Assembly: GCA_017474385.1 (NCBI GenBank)
Contig: JAFVHU010000116.1
Span: 1 to 64,000, forward strand
Direction: 5' to 3'
Source: Afipia sp.
Lineage (GTDB): Bacteria; Pseudomonadota; Alphaproteobacteria; Rhizobiales; Xanthobacteraceae
Length of the DNA: 64,000 nt
Shown here: positions 1-10,540 of the stretch, piece after piece
How the letters are laid out: the number at the start of each line of letters is the position of its first letter
How positions within the stretch are numbered: position 1 is the stretch's first letter
Translations under genes and position numbers: made by a program
Notes under the pieces: model-generated
The model's input: only the letters and a program-made list of their open reading frames with translations
What the model was told of the DNA's origin: nothing
Databases searched by the model: none

Positions 1-61
1 CATTAACGCTTCGTTTACATCCGCATGAAAATGCTGCGGGACACAAAAAGAGAATAGTAAC

Positions 62-658
62 ATGACGTCCGCCTCGATCATCTCCAACGCTCCGCTTTCC
101 GAACTGATCCGGAAAATCGAAACCAGCTCCGTTGCCGACCGTGATGTGTCCGCCTACGCGCTCGCTTTCGTGCGCGACGGTGTCATCACCGGTGAGGGGC
201 CAACGACCGCAGGCCGCGTTCACTTCTCGCGGGCACTGGATGCGGATGACGCAGCCTGGTGCGTGCGCATTCTCAATGCCGCAGCGAACACCAACGAGCC
301 CGTCAGCCGTGCTGAGGCCGAAACTCTTTTCGAGATCAACAAGGCCGCGACCGAGCGCAGCGACGATGGACGGTTCGACGATCTTTTCACGAAGGCGATC
401 GTTCATCACGCGGCGGCCGCTTCCGGCCTGCCGGTGCCGCCTCGTTCCATTGCGCTCTCACCCGAAACGTCGATCGAGAGCTGGGCGCCTACCACGGCGG
501 TCGGCGTCAATACCGAAGTGCTTGAGTGGATCGCCGGCCAGATGCGCGGCACCCGCCGCAACAACCGCGCACTCGCGGTGCTGGTCGCGAGCCTGATCGG
601 CGCGGCGACCCTGCCGCTTGCACATACGCTGCCGAATTTCCTCGACCTTGGAATGTAA
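62..658 (+). CDS. Conserved hypothetical protein with C-terminal membrane anchor
   Basis: This is a 198-residue protein that I cannot assign to a named family. The first 160 residues are acidic and soluble-looking, with no recognisable catalytic motif. After a basic patch (RGTRRNNR, about residues 161-168) comes a hydrophobic stretch at about 169-190 that could be one membrane helix with a short tail. The ATG follows an A/G-rich leader (aaaaagagaat). Codon usage is like its GC-rich neighbours, which supports a real gene. It stands alone, convergent with the phosphodiesterase gene that follows. Confidence 0.7.
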   Translation: MTSASIISNAPLSELIRKIETSSVADRDVSAYALAFVRDGVITGEGPTTAGRVHFSRALDADDAAWCVRILNAAANTNEPVSRAEAETLFEINKAATERSDDGRFDDLFTKAIVHHAAAASGLPVPPRSIALSPETSIESWAPTTAVGVNTEVLEWIAGQMRGTRRNNRALAVLVASLIGAATLPLAHTLPNFLDLGM

Positions 659-690
659 GGCGAGCGCGTTCCACCAATAAGAGGCAGGCG

Positions 691-2565
691 CTACTTTGCG
701 CCTGCCGTCTTTGCTGCCGTTTTGGCCATCTCCGGAAGGCCGACGGTTTTTCCCGGAAATCCTGCCACATCGAAGTAGCGCTGTTGCTCGACGCGCTGGA
801 ACTTCAGCACGGTCCGCAGGCCATTGGCTGCGGGCTTGCCTGCAATGGTCGTCGCGAATGATTTCGAGACGAGGCCATTCGGCATTGCTTCCGTCATGAT
901 ACGGCCGAGCAGCGTGCCCTTGGGCTTGCGCGTAAGGCCGAGCAGATGAGCTGCGGTGATGCCGACATCGGCATTGCTCACCGGCAGTTCACTGACAAAA
1001 CCGGCTTTGAAGTCAGGACCAATCGCCGCCATGAAATTCATGGTGTCGCCGCGGCTGAAGCTGCCGTGCATGCCCTGGCCCTGCCGCAGCACGGTATCGG
1101 CGATCTCCACCGAACACAGCGTCGGCTCGTCACAGCCCGTGGAGTAGGAGCGGAAGTTCACGACGATCGCCGGGTGCGGCGTCACAGCCTTGCCTCTCAG
1201 ACTCAGAGCCGAGAGCGGCAGCGTGCCGGGAAGCTTCCCAAGTTTGTCCTCGACGAAAATGCCGCTGACGTAGTCCTGCTCGAGCAGCGCCTTCACGGTG
1301 CGGTCCGCAAGTTTCTTGTCGCCTTTCGGCAGATAGATCAGATCGGAGCCGCCGTTGGTCGCGACGACCAGATCCGGCTTCGTCGGGTCCTTGCCGAGCA
1401 GGCCATTGCCGGCTTTCGGATACGCATTGGCGCCAACCGGCTTGTTGCCGTCGTTGGGATCGAACAGCGGCAGGTCCAATGCCTTCGCCAGATCGAGGGC
1501 GAGGAAGCCGAGCGGCAGAAAACCTTCCGGCGTGTCGGGATAGGTGTTCTTTACCGTCGGGCTGGTCTTGCTCTCTTTCGAGATCGTCGAGAAGCCGTGA
1601 TCCGCCGAGACGATGATGTTGGTGTTGGCGGAGAGGCCGAGGTCGTCCAGCGCCTTGCGCAGTTGCGCGAGATTGTTGTCGGCGTTCTTGATCGCCGCGA
1701 GCGATGACGGGCCGTTGATGCCCGGCGTCACGCTGTTGAGGCTGTCGCCCTGATTGTGCTGGGTGCCGTCCGGATCGCGCGACCAGAACACCAAAACGAA
1801 CGGTTTGTTGCGCGCCTTGAACATCGGCAGCACGACCTTGCTGGCAACGTCGGCGAGATATTCCTGCTGCTTGATGTTGGCGACCGTCGTGCCGGGGGTC
1901 TTGGCGTCGCCGGCCTTGCCGTTGTCGCCGCGGCCGGGCGTCACGAGAGGAAGGTTTGCGGCGGTCAGGGCGGCCTTCACTTCATCGGAGAGCGGAATGC
2001 CGATCAGCTTGCCGTCCTTTTCGACTGCGCCGGTCTGGTCGTCGATGGTGATGGTCTTGGTGCCGGTCCGCTCGGTGTGGTCGAACAGGAATGTCGGGCC
2101 AACCTTGCCGATGGCGGCGGTGCTGAACCCGGCGTCGCGCGCGGCTTTCAGCAAGGTTTCCTCGTTAAGGTAGTCGCCGTTGAAGTCCTTATCGATCTCA
2201 CCCAAAATCTGGTCATGCTCGATGAACGGCACGACCGTGCCCAGTTGGCTCGGAACCGACTGCACCGGCTTGCCCGTATAGATCGAGTTGCTGAAGGTGC
2301 CGGTGTCGCCGAGATAGTGGCCCGTCGACATCCCTGATGCGTTGGCCATGGTGAAGGTCGGGAACAGGGAGTGGGGGTTCTTGAAATTCACGCCCTTGTC
2401 GCGCACGGCGGCCATCGCAGGCGCCAATTCAGGGGTGACCTTGAGCGCGCGGAGCCCGTCTGGCACGAACAGAATCAGGTTGCGGGGCTGGCTGTTTTGG
2501 GCGAAAGCCATAGTCGACGACAACGCCAAAAAACCGAAGGAAATGAAAGAAATGGTGCGGCGCAT
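691..2565 (-). CDS. Secreted type I phosphodiesterase / nucleotide pyrophosphatase family protein
   Basis: A 624-residue member of the alkaline-phosphatase superfamily (type I phosphodiesterase branch), which hydrolyses phosphodiesters in the periplasm with two metal ions. The ATG at 2565 gives a clean signal peptide ending in AFA-QN; the open frame extends further upstream, but that would bury the signal. The metal ligand Asp sits in LFVPDGLRA, the likely Thr nucleophile in PTFTMANASG, and later ligands in SADHGF and the GMHGSFSR region. The natural substrate cannot be read from sequence. It is divergent from pccA, with about 160 bp between the two starts. Confidence 0.85.
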   Translation of the reverse strand: MRRTISFISFGFLALSSTMAFAQNSQPRNLILFVPDGLRALKVTPELAPAMAAVRDKGVNFKNPHSLFPTFTMANASGMSTGHYLGDTGTFSNSIYTGKPVQSVPSQLGTVVPFIEHDQILGEIDKDFNGDYLNEETLLKAARDAGFSTAAIGKVGPTFLFDHTERTGTKTITIDDQTGAVEKDGKLIGIPLSDEVKAALTAANLPLVTPGRGDNGKAGDAKTPGTTVANIKQQEYLADVASKVVLPMFKARNKPFVLVFWSRDPDGTQHNQGDSLNSVTPGINGPSSLAAIKNADNNLAQLRKALDDLGLSANTNIIVSADHGFSTISKESKTSPTVKNTYPDTPEGFLPLGFLALDLAKALDLPLFDPNDGNKPVGANAYPKAGNGLLGKDPTKPDLVVATNGGSDLIYLPKGDKKLADRTVKALLEQDYVSGIFVEDKLGKLPGTLPLSALSLRGKAVTPHPAIVVNFRSYSTGCDEPTLCSVEIADTVLRQGQGMHGSFSRGDTMNFMAAIGPDFKAGFVSELPVSNADVGITAAHLLGLTRKPKGTLLGRIMTEAMPNGLVSKSFATTIAGKPAANGLRTVLKFQRVEQQRYFDVAGFPGKTVGLPEMAKTAAKTAGAK

Positions 2566-2728
2566 GGGAGACTCGTTTCTGGACGGATATGCGGTCAATG
2601 CAGGTGTGCTGAGCGGTACCTTGGTGTAGTTACGCCTTGCGACAGAATTGTTACAACCCGCCATGCATGCAAAATTGCGGTTGAAAGCTATCCCGGCCGA
2701 ATTCCGCCCTTAAGGTCCAAATCAACTC

Positions 2729-4744
<2,016 letters not shown>

Positions 4745-4751
4745 GGGTGAT

Positions 4752-5618
4752 ATGGTCCCGCAGGAGAAGCGCGAAGCATTCCGTGCCATCCTGTCGGGCC
4801 GTGACGTCATACGTCCCGGTTCGGTTTACGATCCGATCTCGGCGCGGATCGCCGAGGACGTCGGGTTCGAGCTTGGAATTCTCGGCGGCTCGGCCGCGTC
4901 GCTGACGATACTTGGCGATCCGGACCTTTTGCTGATCACACTGTCTGAACTGGCCGAGCAGGTGCGGCGCATTTGCCGCGCCGGAAAAATCCCGGTGCTG
5001 GTCGATGCCGACCACGGTTATGGCAACGCGCTCAACGTCCGCCGCACGGTGCAGGAACTGGAAGCCGCTGGCGCTGCCGGTCTCACCGTTGAGGACACAC
5101 TGCTGCCGCAGGCCTACGGGCAGGCGAAGCCGCAACTGATCTCGCTCGACGAAGGCGTCGGCAAGATGAAGGCGGCGCTCAGCGGCCGCTCTGACCTGTC
5201 GCTGGTGATCGTGGGCCGGACGGGTGCCGCATCGATCTCGAACATCGACGATACAGTGGCACGCGCGAAAGCTTACGAGGCCACGGGCGTCGATGCGCTG
5301 TTTTTCACCGGCTTGAAAACCCGTGCCGAACTTCAGGCGATTGCTGCCGCGACGAAACTGCCGATCATCATGGGGAGTGCCGATGGTGAGCTCGCCGACA
5401 TGGCGTTTCTTGCCAGCCAGCGGGTGCGCGTTGCCAATCAGGGGCATCAGCCCATCGCGGCGGCCACGCAGGCTGTCTATGAAACGCAAAAAGCGTTGCG
5501 CGATGGCGTCGCGCCGAAGGACTTGAAGGGACTGCCTTCAGCGGAGCTGACCAACCGCGTGATGCGCAGTGCCGACGTGAAGATACGCAACGACGATTTC
5601 CTCGGACTGAAGAAGTAA
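4752..5618 (+). CDS. Oxaloacetate decarboxylase of the isocitrate lyase/PEP mutase superfamily
   Basis: A 288-residue TIM-barrel enzyme resembling the Pseudomonas oxaloacetate decarboxylase group (PA4872-like). Such enzymes convert oxaloacetate to pyruvate and CO2 with Mg2+. The key motif VDADHGYGNA and the later VEDTLLPQ are well kept, and the N-terminal PGSVYDPISARIAEDVGFE matches the family. ATG at 4752 is preferred because GAGGGTG lies just upstream; an ATG at 4737 would overlap pccA. Adjacency to pccA fits handling of C3/C4 acids, which is inference. The exact substrate could be a related 2-oxo acid. Confidence 0.8.
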   Translation: MVPQEKREAFRAILSGRDVIRPGSVYDPISARIAEDVGFELGILGGSAASLTILGDPDLLLITLSELAEQVRRICRAGKIPVLVDADHGYGNALNVRRTVQELEAAGAAGLTVEDTLLPQAYGQAKPQLISLDEGVGKMKAALSGRSDLSLVIVGRTGAASISNIDDTVARAKAYEATGVDALFFTGLKTRAELQAIAAATKLPIIMGSADGELADMAFLASQRVRVANQGHQPIAAATQAVYETQKALRDGVAPKDLKGLPSAELTNRVMRSADVKIRNDDFLGLKK

Positions 5619-5636
5619 AACCACGAGGCCGGTTCG

Positions 5637-5936
5637 ATGAGCGATGTCATTCGCCACATCATCGTTCGAGGCAAGGTGCAGGGCGTCGGATACCGCGCCT
5701 GGATCGAGGGCGAGGCTGTGGCGCGGGGGCTCGCCGGATGGGCGCGCAACCGCAAGGACGGCACGGTGGAAGCGGTGCTTTCCGGCTCCGAATCCGACGT
5801 TGCGGCGCTGATCGAAAAATGCCGGCGTGGCCCCGGCATGGCGCGCGTGACGGCGGTCGACAACGAACCGGCTGGCGACGACATGCTGAAACTGCGCGCG
5901 TCGGGTGAGCGCTTCTCGGTTCTGCCGACGATCTGA
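5637..5936 (+). CDS. acyP: Acylphosphatase
   Basis: A 99-residue acylphosphatase that hydrolyses acyl phosphates. The signature VRGKVQGVGYRAWIE carries the catalytic Arg in the GxVQGVGYR loop, and the family Asn follows in GWARNRKDGTVEAV. Length is as expected for the stand-alone enzyme. It starts 18 bp after the preceding decarboxylase stop, so the three genes pccA-decarboxylase-acyP probably form one transcript. It converges on a LysR-type gene 6 bp later. Confidence 0.92.
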   Translation: MSDVIRHIIVRGKVQGVGYRAWIEGEAVARGLAGWARNRKDGTVEAVLSGSESDVAALIEKCRRGPGMARVTAVDNEPAGDDMLKLRASGERFSVLPTI

Positions 5937-5942
5937 CGCAGG

Positions 5943-6797
5943 TTACTTCGTGACAGCTTCCTTGCGGAATGTTGCTGCGAGAATGCGCAGCGCGGCCCGT
6001 TTCGATGTGTCGCTGACGCGGGAGTAGAGCATCACTTTCGATGCGTTCAGCCGCGGCAATCCGAACGCCGGTCCCACATCGACCATGCCGGCAGGTGCGA
6101 TCCGTTTCGCGAGCGGCGCGACAGCCAGCCCTGCGGCTGCCGCGGCGACCACGGCGCTCACGCCGCCGCCGATGAAAGCCTCGGTCCATTTGACGTTCGC
6201 CTTGTCGAGCGCCCGCGTTGCGGTGGCGCGGACGCCGCATGGAGCGGCCAACGCGGCGACGCGCAGCGTTTCGCCCTTGGCCCAGTGGAATCCGGGCGAG
6301 GCGAACCAGCCGAAGTCATCGGTGCAAAGTGTTTCCCCGCCGCGCCGGCTACCCTCCTGACGCACCACGACTGCATCGAGTTCGCCGCCATCGAATGCAT
6401 CCAGCAGCGTCCGCGAAAAATCGATGGTGACGGCCAATGTCAGCGACGATGACGCGCCGCGCAGTTTTTCGAGAATGGGCACGAGTTCAGGGCCCGCTGC
6501 GTGGTCGCTGATGCCAAGCGTCAATTGCTGGCTCACCGGAGCCGATCCCGAAAGCGCGCGATCATGGGCGGCGATCAGCACACGCGCATTGTCCTGAAAG
6601 GCCGCGCCATCGGCGGTCAGGCGAACGGCGCGGGGAGAGCGCTCCACCAGCCGCTTTCCCAGGGTGGCCTCGAGGCGCTGGAGCTTCATGCTGACGGCAG
6701 CCTGCGTCGTGCCGAGGGCTTCGGCGGCGCGGGTGAAGCTTTGCAACTCGGCCACCAGCAGGAAGGCCTGGACGGTCGGGATATCAAGGGCGTTCAT
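5943..6797 (-). CDS. LysR-family transcriptional regulator
   Basis: A 284-residue LysR regulator. The N-terminal winged helix-turn-helix is clear (TRAAEALGTTQAAVSMKLQR, about residues 22-41), followed by the linker helix and a periplasmic-binding-protein-like effector domain. It is divergent from a tautomerase gene, the classic arrangement for a LysR regulator and its target. The shared 113-bp intergenic region holds a near-perfect palindrome at 6815-6839. The inducer is unknown. Confidence 0.9.
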   Translation of the reverse strand: MNALDIPTVQAFLLVAELQSFTRAAEALGTTQAAVSMKLQRLEATLGKRLVERSPRAVRLTADGAAFQDNARVLIAAHDRALSGSAPVSQQLTLGISDHAAGPELVPILEKLRGASSSLTLAVTIDFSRTLLDAFDGGELDAVVVRQEGSRRGGETLCTDDFGWFASPGFHWAKGETLRVAALAAPCGVRATATRALDKANVKWTEAFIGGGVSAVVAAAAAGLAVAPLAKRIAPAGMVDVGPAFGLPRLNASKVMLYSRVSDTSKRAALRILAATFRKEAVTK

Positions 6798-6814
6798 TTT
6801 ATCATCACGTATCG

Positions 6815-6839
6815 TTATGATTGATATATCTAATCATAA
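6815..6839. promoter_or_regulatory. Palindromic LysR-type operator candidate
   Basis: The arms TTATGATT (6815-6822) and AATCATAA (6832-6839) are exact inverted repeats around an AT-rich core gatatatct. The site lies 18 bp upstream of the LysR start codon and about 70 bp upstream of the divergent tautomerase gene. Position and symmetry fit a regulator binding site for autoregulation and divergent activation. No binding data are available. Confidence 0.6.
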
Positions 6840-6910
6840 GATACCAATATGATGCGGCAAGGTCTAGCTTCTCTCCATGCGCTGCCCGCGCAAATTTCAG
6901 GAGAAAGTCC

Positions 6911-7339
6911 ATGCCCCTCATTACAGTCCAGTACAACTCACAACGTCACGCTCCTTCGCTGAAGGCCGATATCGCGGCTGCCGTCACCAAGCTGTCGGCG
7001 GATATCTTGCACAAGGATCCCAAGGTTACCGCGGTGATCGTGCAGTCCGTCGATGCCGCCGACTGGTTCGCCGGCGGGCAATCGCTGGCCGATCAGAAGC
7101 TGGCCAGCGTCTGGGTCGATATCCACATCTCGGACGGAACCAACAGCAAGGACGAGAAGGCTGATTTCATCGCCGCGGCGTTCAAGCGGATGGATGACCT
7201 GCTCGGGCCGCTGCACAACGAGAGCTACATCTATGTGCATGATGCGCGCGCGGATGCCTACGGCTTCGGTGGCCTGACGCAGGAACGCCGCTATATCGCA
7301 GGCAAGCTTGCGGCCGCGCCGCACAGTGCGGCAGCGTGA
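6911..7339 (+). CDS. Tautomerase (4-oxalocrotonate tautomerase-like)
   Basis: A 142-residue tautomerase-superfamily protein. After removal of Met the N-terminus would be Pro (MPLITVQY), the catalytic base of this superfamily. An upstream in-frame ATG at 6821 would destroy this proline, whereas CAGGAGAAAG sits properly before 6911, so 6911 is the start. The protein is about twice the length of 4-OT and resembles the longer single-chain tautomerases. It is probably controlled by the divergent LysR gene. The substrate is unknown. Confidence 0.85.
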   Translation: MPLITVQYNSQRHAPSLKADIAAAVTKLSADILHKDPKVTAVIVQSVDAADWFAGGQSLADQKLASVWVDIHISDGTNSKDEKADFIAAAFKRMDDLLGPLHNESYIYVHDARADAYGFGGLTQERRYIAGKLAAAPHSAAA

Positions 7340-7382
7340 GAGAATGAAAAGCGGCCGGTGAGTGGAGCAGTTGCTGATCACC

Positions 7383-7510
7383 GGTCATGGCCGGATTTAT
7401 TCCGGCCATCCACGTCTTAGCGATGTTCCAGCAGGAATGGGCGTGGATGGCCGGGCATAGGCAAGCGAAGGCGACGCCGTTCTTCGAACGGCTATGCCCG
7501 GCCATGACGA
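7383..7510. repeat. Nested palindromic repeat (GGCCGG family)
   Basis: Between two convergent genes lies a set of inverted repeats. The outer pair is gtcatggccgg (7384) with ccggccatgac (about 7497-7507). Inside are ggccatccacg and its complement cgtggatggcc, and a third pair, gccgggcatag and ctatgcccggc. Similar CCGG/GGCCGGG palindromes recur near 37857-37950 and 62475-62510. It probably forms a long hairpin, and its family looks like the intergenic extragenic palindromes of Bradyrhizobium relatives. Confidence 0.75.
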
Positions 7511-7535
7511 CGACAGATATTGCGATGCCTCTGCT

Positions 7536-9161
7536 TCAGAGACTTCGATCGAGGCCGATATGCGGAGCGGTCTTTAAAATACTGTTCCGCTGAGCAAGGG
7601 CCAGACCATAGTCAGGCTTGAGCGCGAGGGCTGAATCGAAGCTGGTGAGTGCTTCCTGATGCCGTCCAAGTTGCTGGAGCGCGAGACCATGGCTGTAGTG
7701 GAGCATTGCAACATTCGGCCGCAAGCCGATCGCTCGCCTGAGCTGCTGCTCCGCAGCTTCGTATCTGTGTTGCTGGAGCAAGGCGACGCCGAGGAGATAT
7801 GTCGCATCGACGTGTTTCGGCTCCGCTTCCAGGATTGCCCGATACACTTTTCCCGCTTCCGCGGTCTGCCCGCGCTGATGGAAGCCCTTGGCCACGGTGA
7901 GATTGGCCGGTACCGCACGCCGCCGCTCAGTGTCGAGGTTCTTCAGCAACTGCGACGCATCGGTATGATGTGGGTCGACCGCAAGAATCTGGCGGCAGGC
8001 TTGCGCGGCTCCTTCAAGACTGCCTTCCTTTTTCATTCTCAATGCGCGATCGAAAACCACCGGGAGGGTCTGAGGCTCAAGCGCACCGCGAAGGTTGCGC
8101 TGGTCGCGCGTGCTCACGCGCAGGCATTCGACCCGGCGCTCGATAACGCCGAAATCATACTTGTAGGGGAAATCTCCGGTCTGAAGATCGTAGACCTTGA
8201 AGCCGTTCTCAATGCTCCAGCGAACGCATTGCAGATGGAGCACGAAACCGGGAGGAGGGCGTTTGATGTTGAGGTCGCGCCCATTCAGCAGGCTGATCAG
8301 CGACCGGTTCTTCCAGTCGATGAGGCTGGCCTGAATGCCGATCCGGTTTTCGCCTTGCCAGAGAATCGGCAGGTACAGCGCATTGTCCGCGAAGCAGCAC
8401 CGCAGCATGTTGCGGAAATTGTTCATCATGCCGTAGGGCAGCCGCGGATTGTATCGTGCGGCAAGCTTGGCGGCCCACTGCAATTCCCAGAATTTCAGAA
8501 GCGCTTCGATGTCGTCTTCAATCGTCTCCGCGGTGGGAGTCGTGATCCTATATTCGCCGTCTTCTGCCTGCCTCAGCGCGACGCGTGCGTTTCGCCGCGC
8601 TTTCGCATCGAGCCTCTCGTAAAGGAAGGCATCCCAGTCACTCGGCAAATTCACGTAAACGTAGATATCGTGATCGATGCCGTCGCCATCATCCGGGCGC
8701 TGGATTTTGTCAGTGACGAAATCGGGCGATGGAAATTGATCCAGAAAGAGCTTGAGGCGTTCCGGCGAGGCGAAGATGTTTTCGAGGTGAAGTCTCGCCC
8801 AGTTCAGCCGCTTGGTATGGTCCGCGAAAGCGCGAACAGTCTCTTGCGCGAATTGGGGATCGCAAATGAAGCCGGTATAGCCCGCGAAATATCCGCCGCC
8901 GGTGCGCAGTTCATTGTGGAATTTGCCGTCCCGGCTCTGTTCAGTCCGCAATTGCAGCGGGAAGAACCCGACATAGTCGGGTGAGTTGGCGTCCGCTTTC
9001 GCAGCCAGGACGATCCACTGGGCGCCGAGCTTTTCGAACCACCCCGCGATCCATGTCCAGGACATGTAGAACTGCGCTTCGGGGTCCGCCTGGTACACAG
9101 CCTCCCAATTGCTCCGAACGCGGAGCAACATGTCCCGGCTTTTGATCACATCCACATGCAT
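7536..9161 (-). CDS. GNAT (CelD/BioF2-like) acetyltransferase fused to TPR repeats
   Basis: A 541-residue protein with two parts. Roughly residues 1-360 resemble the CelD/BioF2-like acetyltransferase domain (Acetyltransf_6), including LPSDWDAFLYERLDAKARRN and a late DLQTGDFPYKYDFG segment typical of that fold. Residues about 400-530 are tetratricopeptide repeats (for example ATYLLGVALLQQHRYEAAEQ). The ATG at 9161 has AAAGG upstream; the longer frame to 9296 is basic and unlike the family. CelD-like proteins often act in polysaccharide or lipid modification, but the acceptor here is unknown. Confidence 0.75.
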   Translation of the reverse strand: MHVDVIKSRDMLLRVRSNWEAVYQADPEAQFYMSWTWIAGWFEKLGAQWIVLAAKADANSPDYVGFFPLQLRTEQSRDGKFHNELRTGGGYFAGYTGFICDPQFAQETVRAFADHTKRLNWARLHLENIFASPERLKLFLDQFPSPDFVTDKIQRPDDGDGIDHDIYVYVNLPSDWDAFLYERLDAKARRNARVALRQAEDGEYRITTPTAETIEDDIEALLKFWELQWAAKLAARYNPRLPYGMMNNFRNMLRCCFADNALYLPILWQGENRIGIQASLIDWKNRSLISLLNGRDLNIKRPPPGFVLHLQCVRWSIENGFKVYDLQTGDFPYKYDFGVIERRVECLRVSTRDQRNLRGALEPQTLPVVFDRALRMKKEGSLEGAAQACRQILAVDPHHTDASQLLKNLDTERRRAVPANLTVAKGFHQRGQTAEAGKVYRAILEAEPKHVDATYLLGVALLQQHRYEAAEQQLRRAIGLRPNVAMLHYSHGLALQQLGRHQEALTSFDSALALKPDYGLALAQRNSILKTAPHIGLDRSL

Positions 9162-9313
9162 GGCGTTGACCTTTGCTCTTGGGAGCGCTGGCGCACGAAT
9201 GAGAAGTGTCAGCAGGCGAAGGCTGTTCTGGCTGTATTCCTTGCTCAAAAATCGAAGATCGGCCCAATTACGCCATCGAAGGGCGGCCGTTGGCAAGGCT
9301 GGCCCCGGCGGCC

Positions 9314-10021
9314 TCAGGCGCCGAAGACGTCCCTGAAGGCCTGCTTCAGGGCCACATCCACATCGGCCATGGTCACCGGAAGGCCGAGATCGACAAGGCT
9401 GGTGACGCCGTAGCGGGGGTCTTCGACCCCGCAGGGGACGATGCCCGAGAAGTGCGTGAGATCTGGCTCGACGTTGATTGAGATGCCATGCAGCGAGACC
9501 CAGCGCTTCAGGCGAACACCGATCGCGCCGATCTTGTCCTCGTGGCCGGGCCCTCTCTCGGGCCGCGCCACCCAGACGCCGACGCGATCCTCGCGCCGCT
9601 CGCCGCGCACGTTGAAGGCGGCGAGGGTGCGAATCGTGAATTGCTCAAGGCTGGCGACATAGGCGCGAACGTCGGGCCGGCGGCGCTTCAGATCGAGCAT
9701 CAGATAGACCACCCGCTGGCCGGGGCCGTGGTAGGTGAACTGTCCGCCGCGCCCGGTTTCAAACACGGGAAAGCGGGCATCGAGCAGGTCTGTGGCCTTG
9801 GCGCTGGTGCCCGATGTGTAGAGCGGGGGGTGTTCCAGCAGCCAGACCAGTTCGGGCGCGTTCCCGGCGGCGACGTCCGCAGCGCGCTGTTCCATGACCT
9901 CGACGGCGTCCTGATAGGCCACCGGCGAATCCGCAATCCGCCACTCGGCGGGCGGGCCGGAGCGGGGGAAAAACGACGTCAAAGCAAGGTCTTCGCGGCG
10001 CTCCTGGAGCATATTAACCAT
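9314..10021 (-). CDS. lipB: Lipoyl(octanoyl) transferase
   Basis: A LipB of about 235 residues that moves octanoyl groups from acyl carrier protein to lipoyl domains of 2-oxoacid dehydrogenases. The motif [12 protein letters not shown] (about 91-102), catalytic Lys in [10 protein letters not shown] (about 163) and catalytic Cys in [11 protein letters not shown] (about 197) are all present. ATG codons at 10057, 10021 and 10012 are in frame, none with a strong ribosome binding site. I chose 10021, so the first 12 residues are uncertain. It is divergent from a fliN-type gene. Confidence 0.93.
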   Translation of the reverse strand: MVNMLQERREDLALTSFFPRSGPPAEWRIADSPVAYQDAVEVMEQRAADVAAGNAPELVWLLEHPPLYTSGTSAKATDLLDARFPVFETGRGGQFTYHGPGQRVVYLMLDLKRRRPDVRAYVASLEQFTIRTLAAFNVRGERREDRVGVWVARPERGPGHEDKIGAIGVRLKRWVSLHGISINVEPDLTHFSGIVPCGVEDPRYGVTSLVDLGLPVTMADVDVALKQAFRDVFGA

Positions 10022-10080
10022 TGGGTAACCATAATCGTGCTGATCTGCGTCCATCATTCATGTGTGGGTGTCAAATCAAA

Positions 10081-10323
10081 GTGGCAACTCTCGATAACGT
10101 CTCGGTCGATCTGATGGTGGTTCTGGGAACCACCTCGATGCCTGTCCATCAGGTGATGCGGCTCAGCCGCGGCGCGATCATCGAACTCGATGCGACCGAG
10201 CAGGACGAGGTCAAGGTGCTCGCCAACAACCTGCCCATCGCCAGCGGTGTGGTGGTCGTCAACCGCAACCGCATCGCGGTTGAAGTCAAGCAAATGCTGC
10301 CCCGGACGCCTGATCACAGATAG
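10081..10323 (+). CDS. fliN: FliN/FliM-type flagellar motor switch (SpoA domain) protein
   Basis: A single SpoA domain of about 80 residues, the fold of FliN in the flagellar C-ring. It shows the typical LMVVLGTTSMPVHQVMRL and GAIIELD segments and ends with NRNRIAVEVKQML. The start is GTG at 10081, giving VATLDNVSVDL; an in-frame ATG at 10060 would add MCGCQIK, which is unlike the family. No other flagellar gene lies in the window, so it sits apart from any flagellar cluster. It could serve the motor or a type III secretion switch. Confidence 0.8.
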   Translation: MATLDNVSVDLMVVLGTTSMPVHQVMRLSRGAIIELDATEQDEVKVLANNLPIASGVVVVNRNRIAVEVKQMLPRTPDHR

Positions 10324-10435
10324 TCCGGAAAAGCCTTGTCGAACCATCGGTTGAGGCCTTGTCCCCCCATCTTCGATTTGTTACATGGGCGCCGGTTGAT
10401 CCCGCGCCGGGTGCGAATCCGGGGCCGATCTTCTA

Positions 10436-10520
10436 GCGCTCGTGGCGGAATTGGTAGACGCGCTGCCTTGAGGTGGCAGTCCGTAACAGGGTGGGGGTTC
10501 GAGTCCCTCCGAGCGCACCA
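10436..10520 (+). tRNA. tRNA-Leu (anticodon GAG)
   Basis: The cloverleaf is complete. The acceptor stem GCGCTCG (10436-10442) pairs with CGAGCGC. The D loop contains AATTGGTAGAC. The anticodon stem CTGCC/GGCAG encloses TTGAGGT with anticodon GAG, a long variable arm follows as expected for leucine, and the T arm is GGGGTTCGAGTCCC. A CCA end is encoded (10518-10520). Confidence 0.97.
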
Positions 10521-10540
10521 CCTCACCGAAAATCATACAT

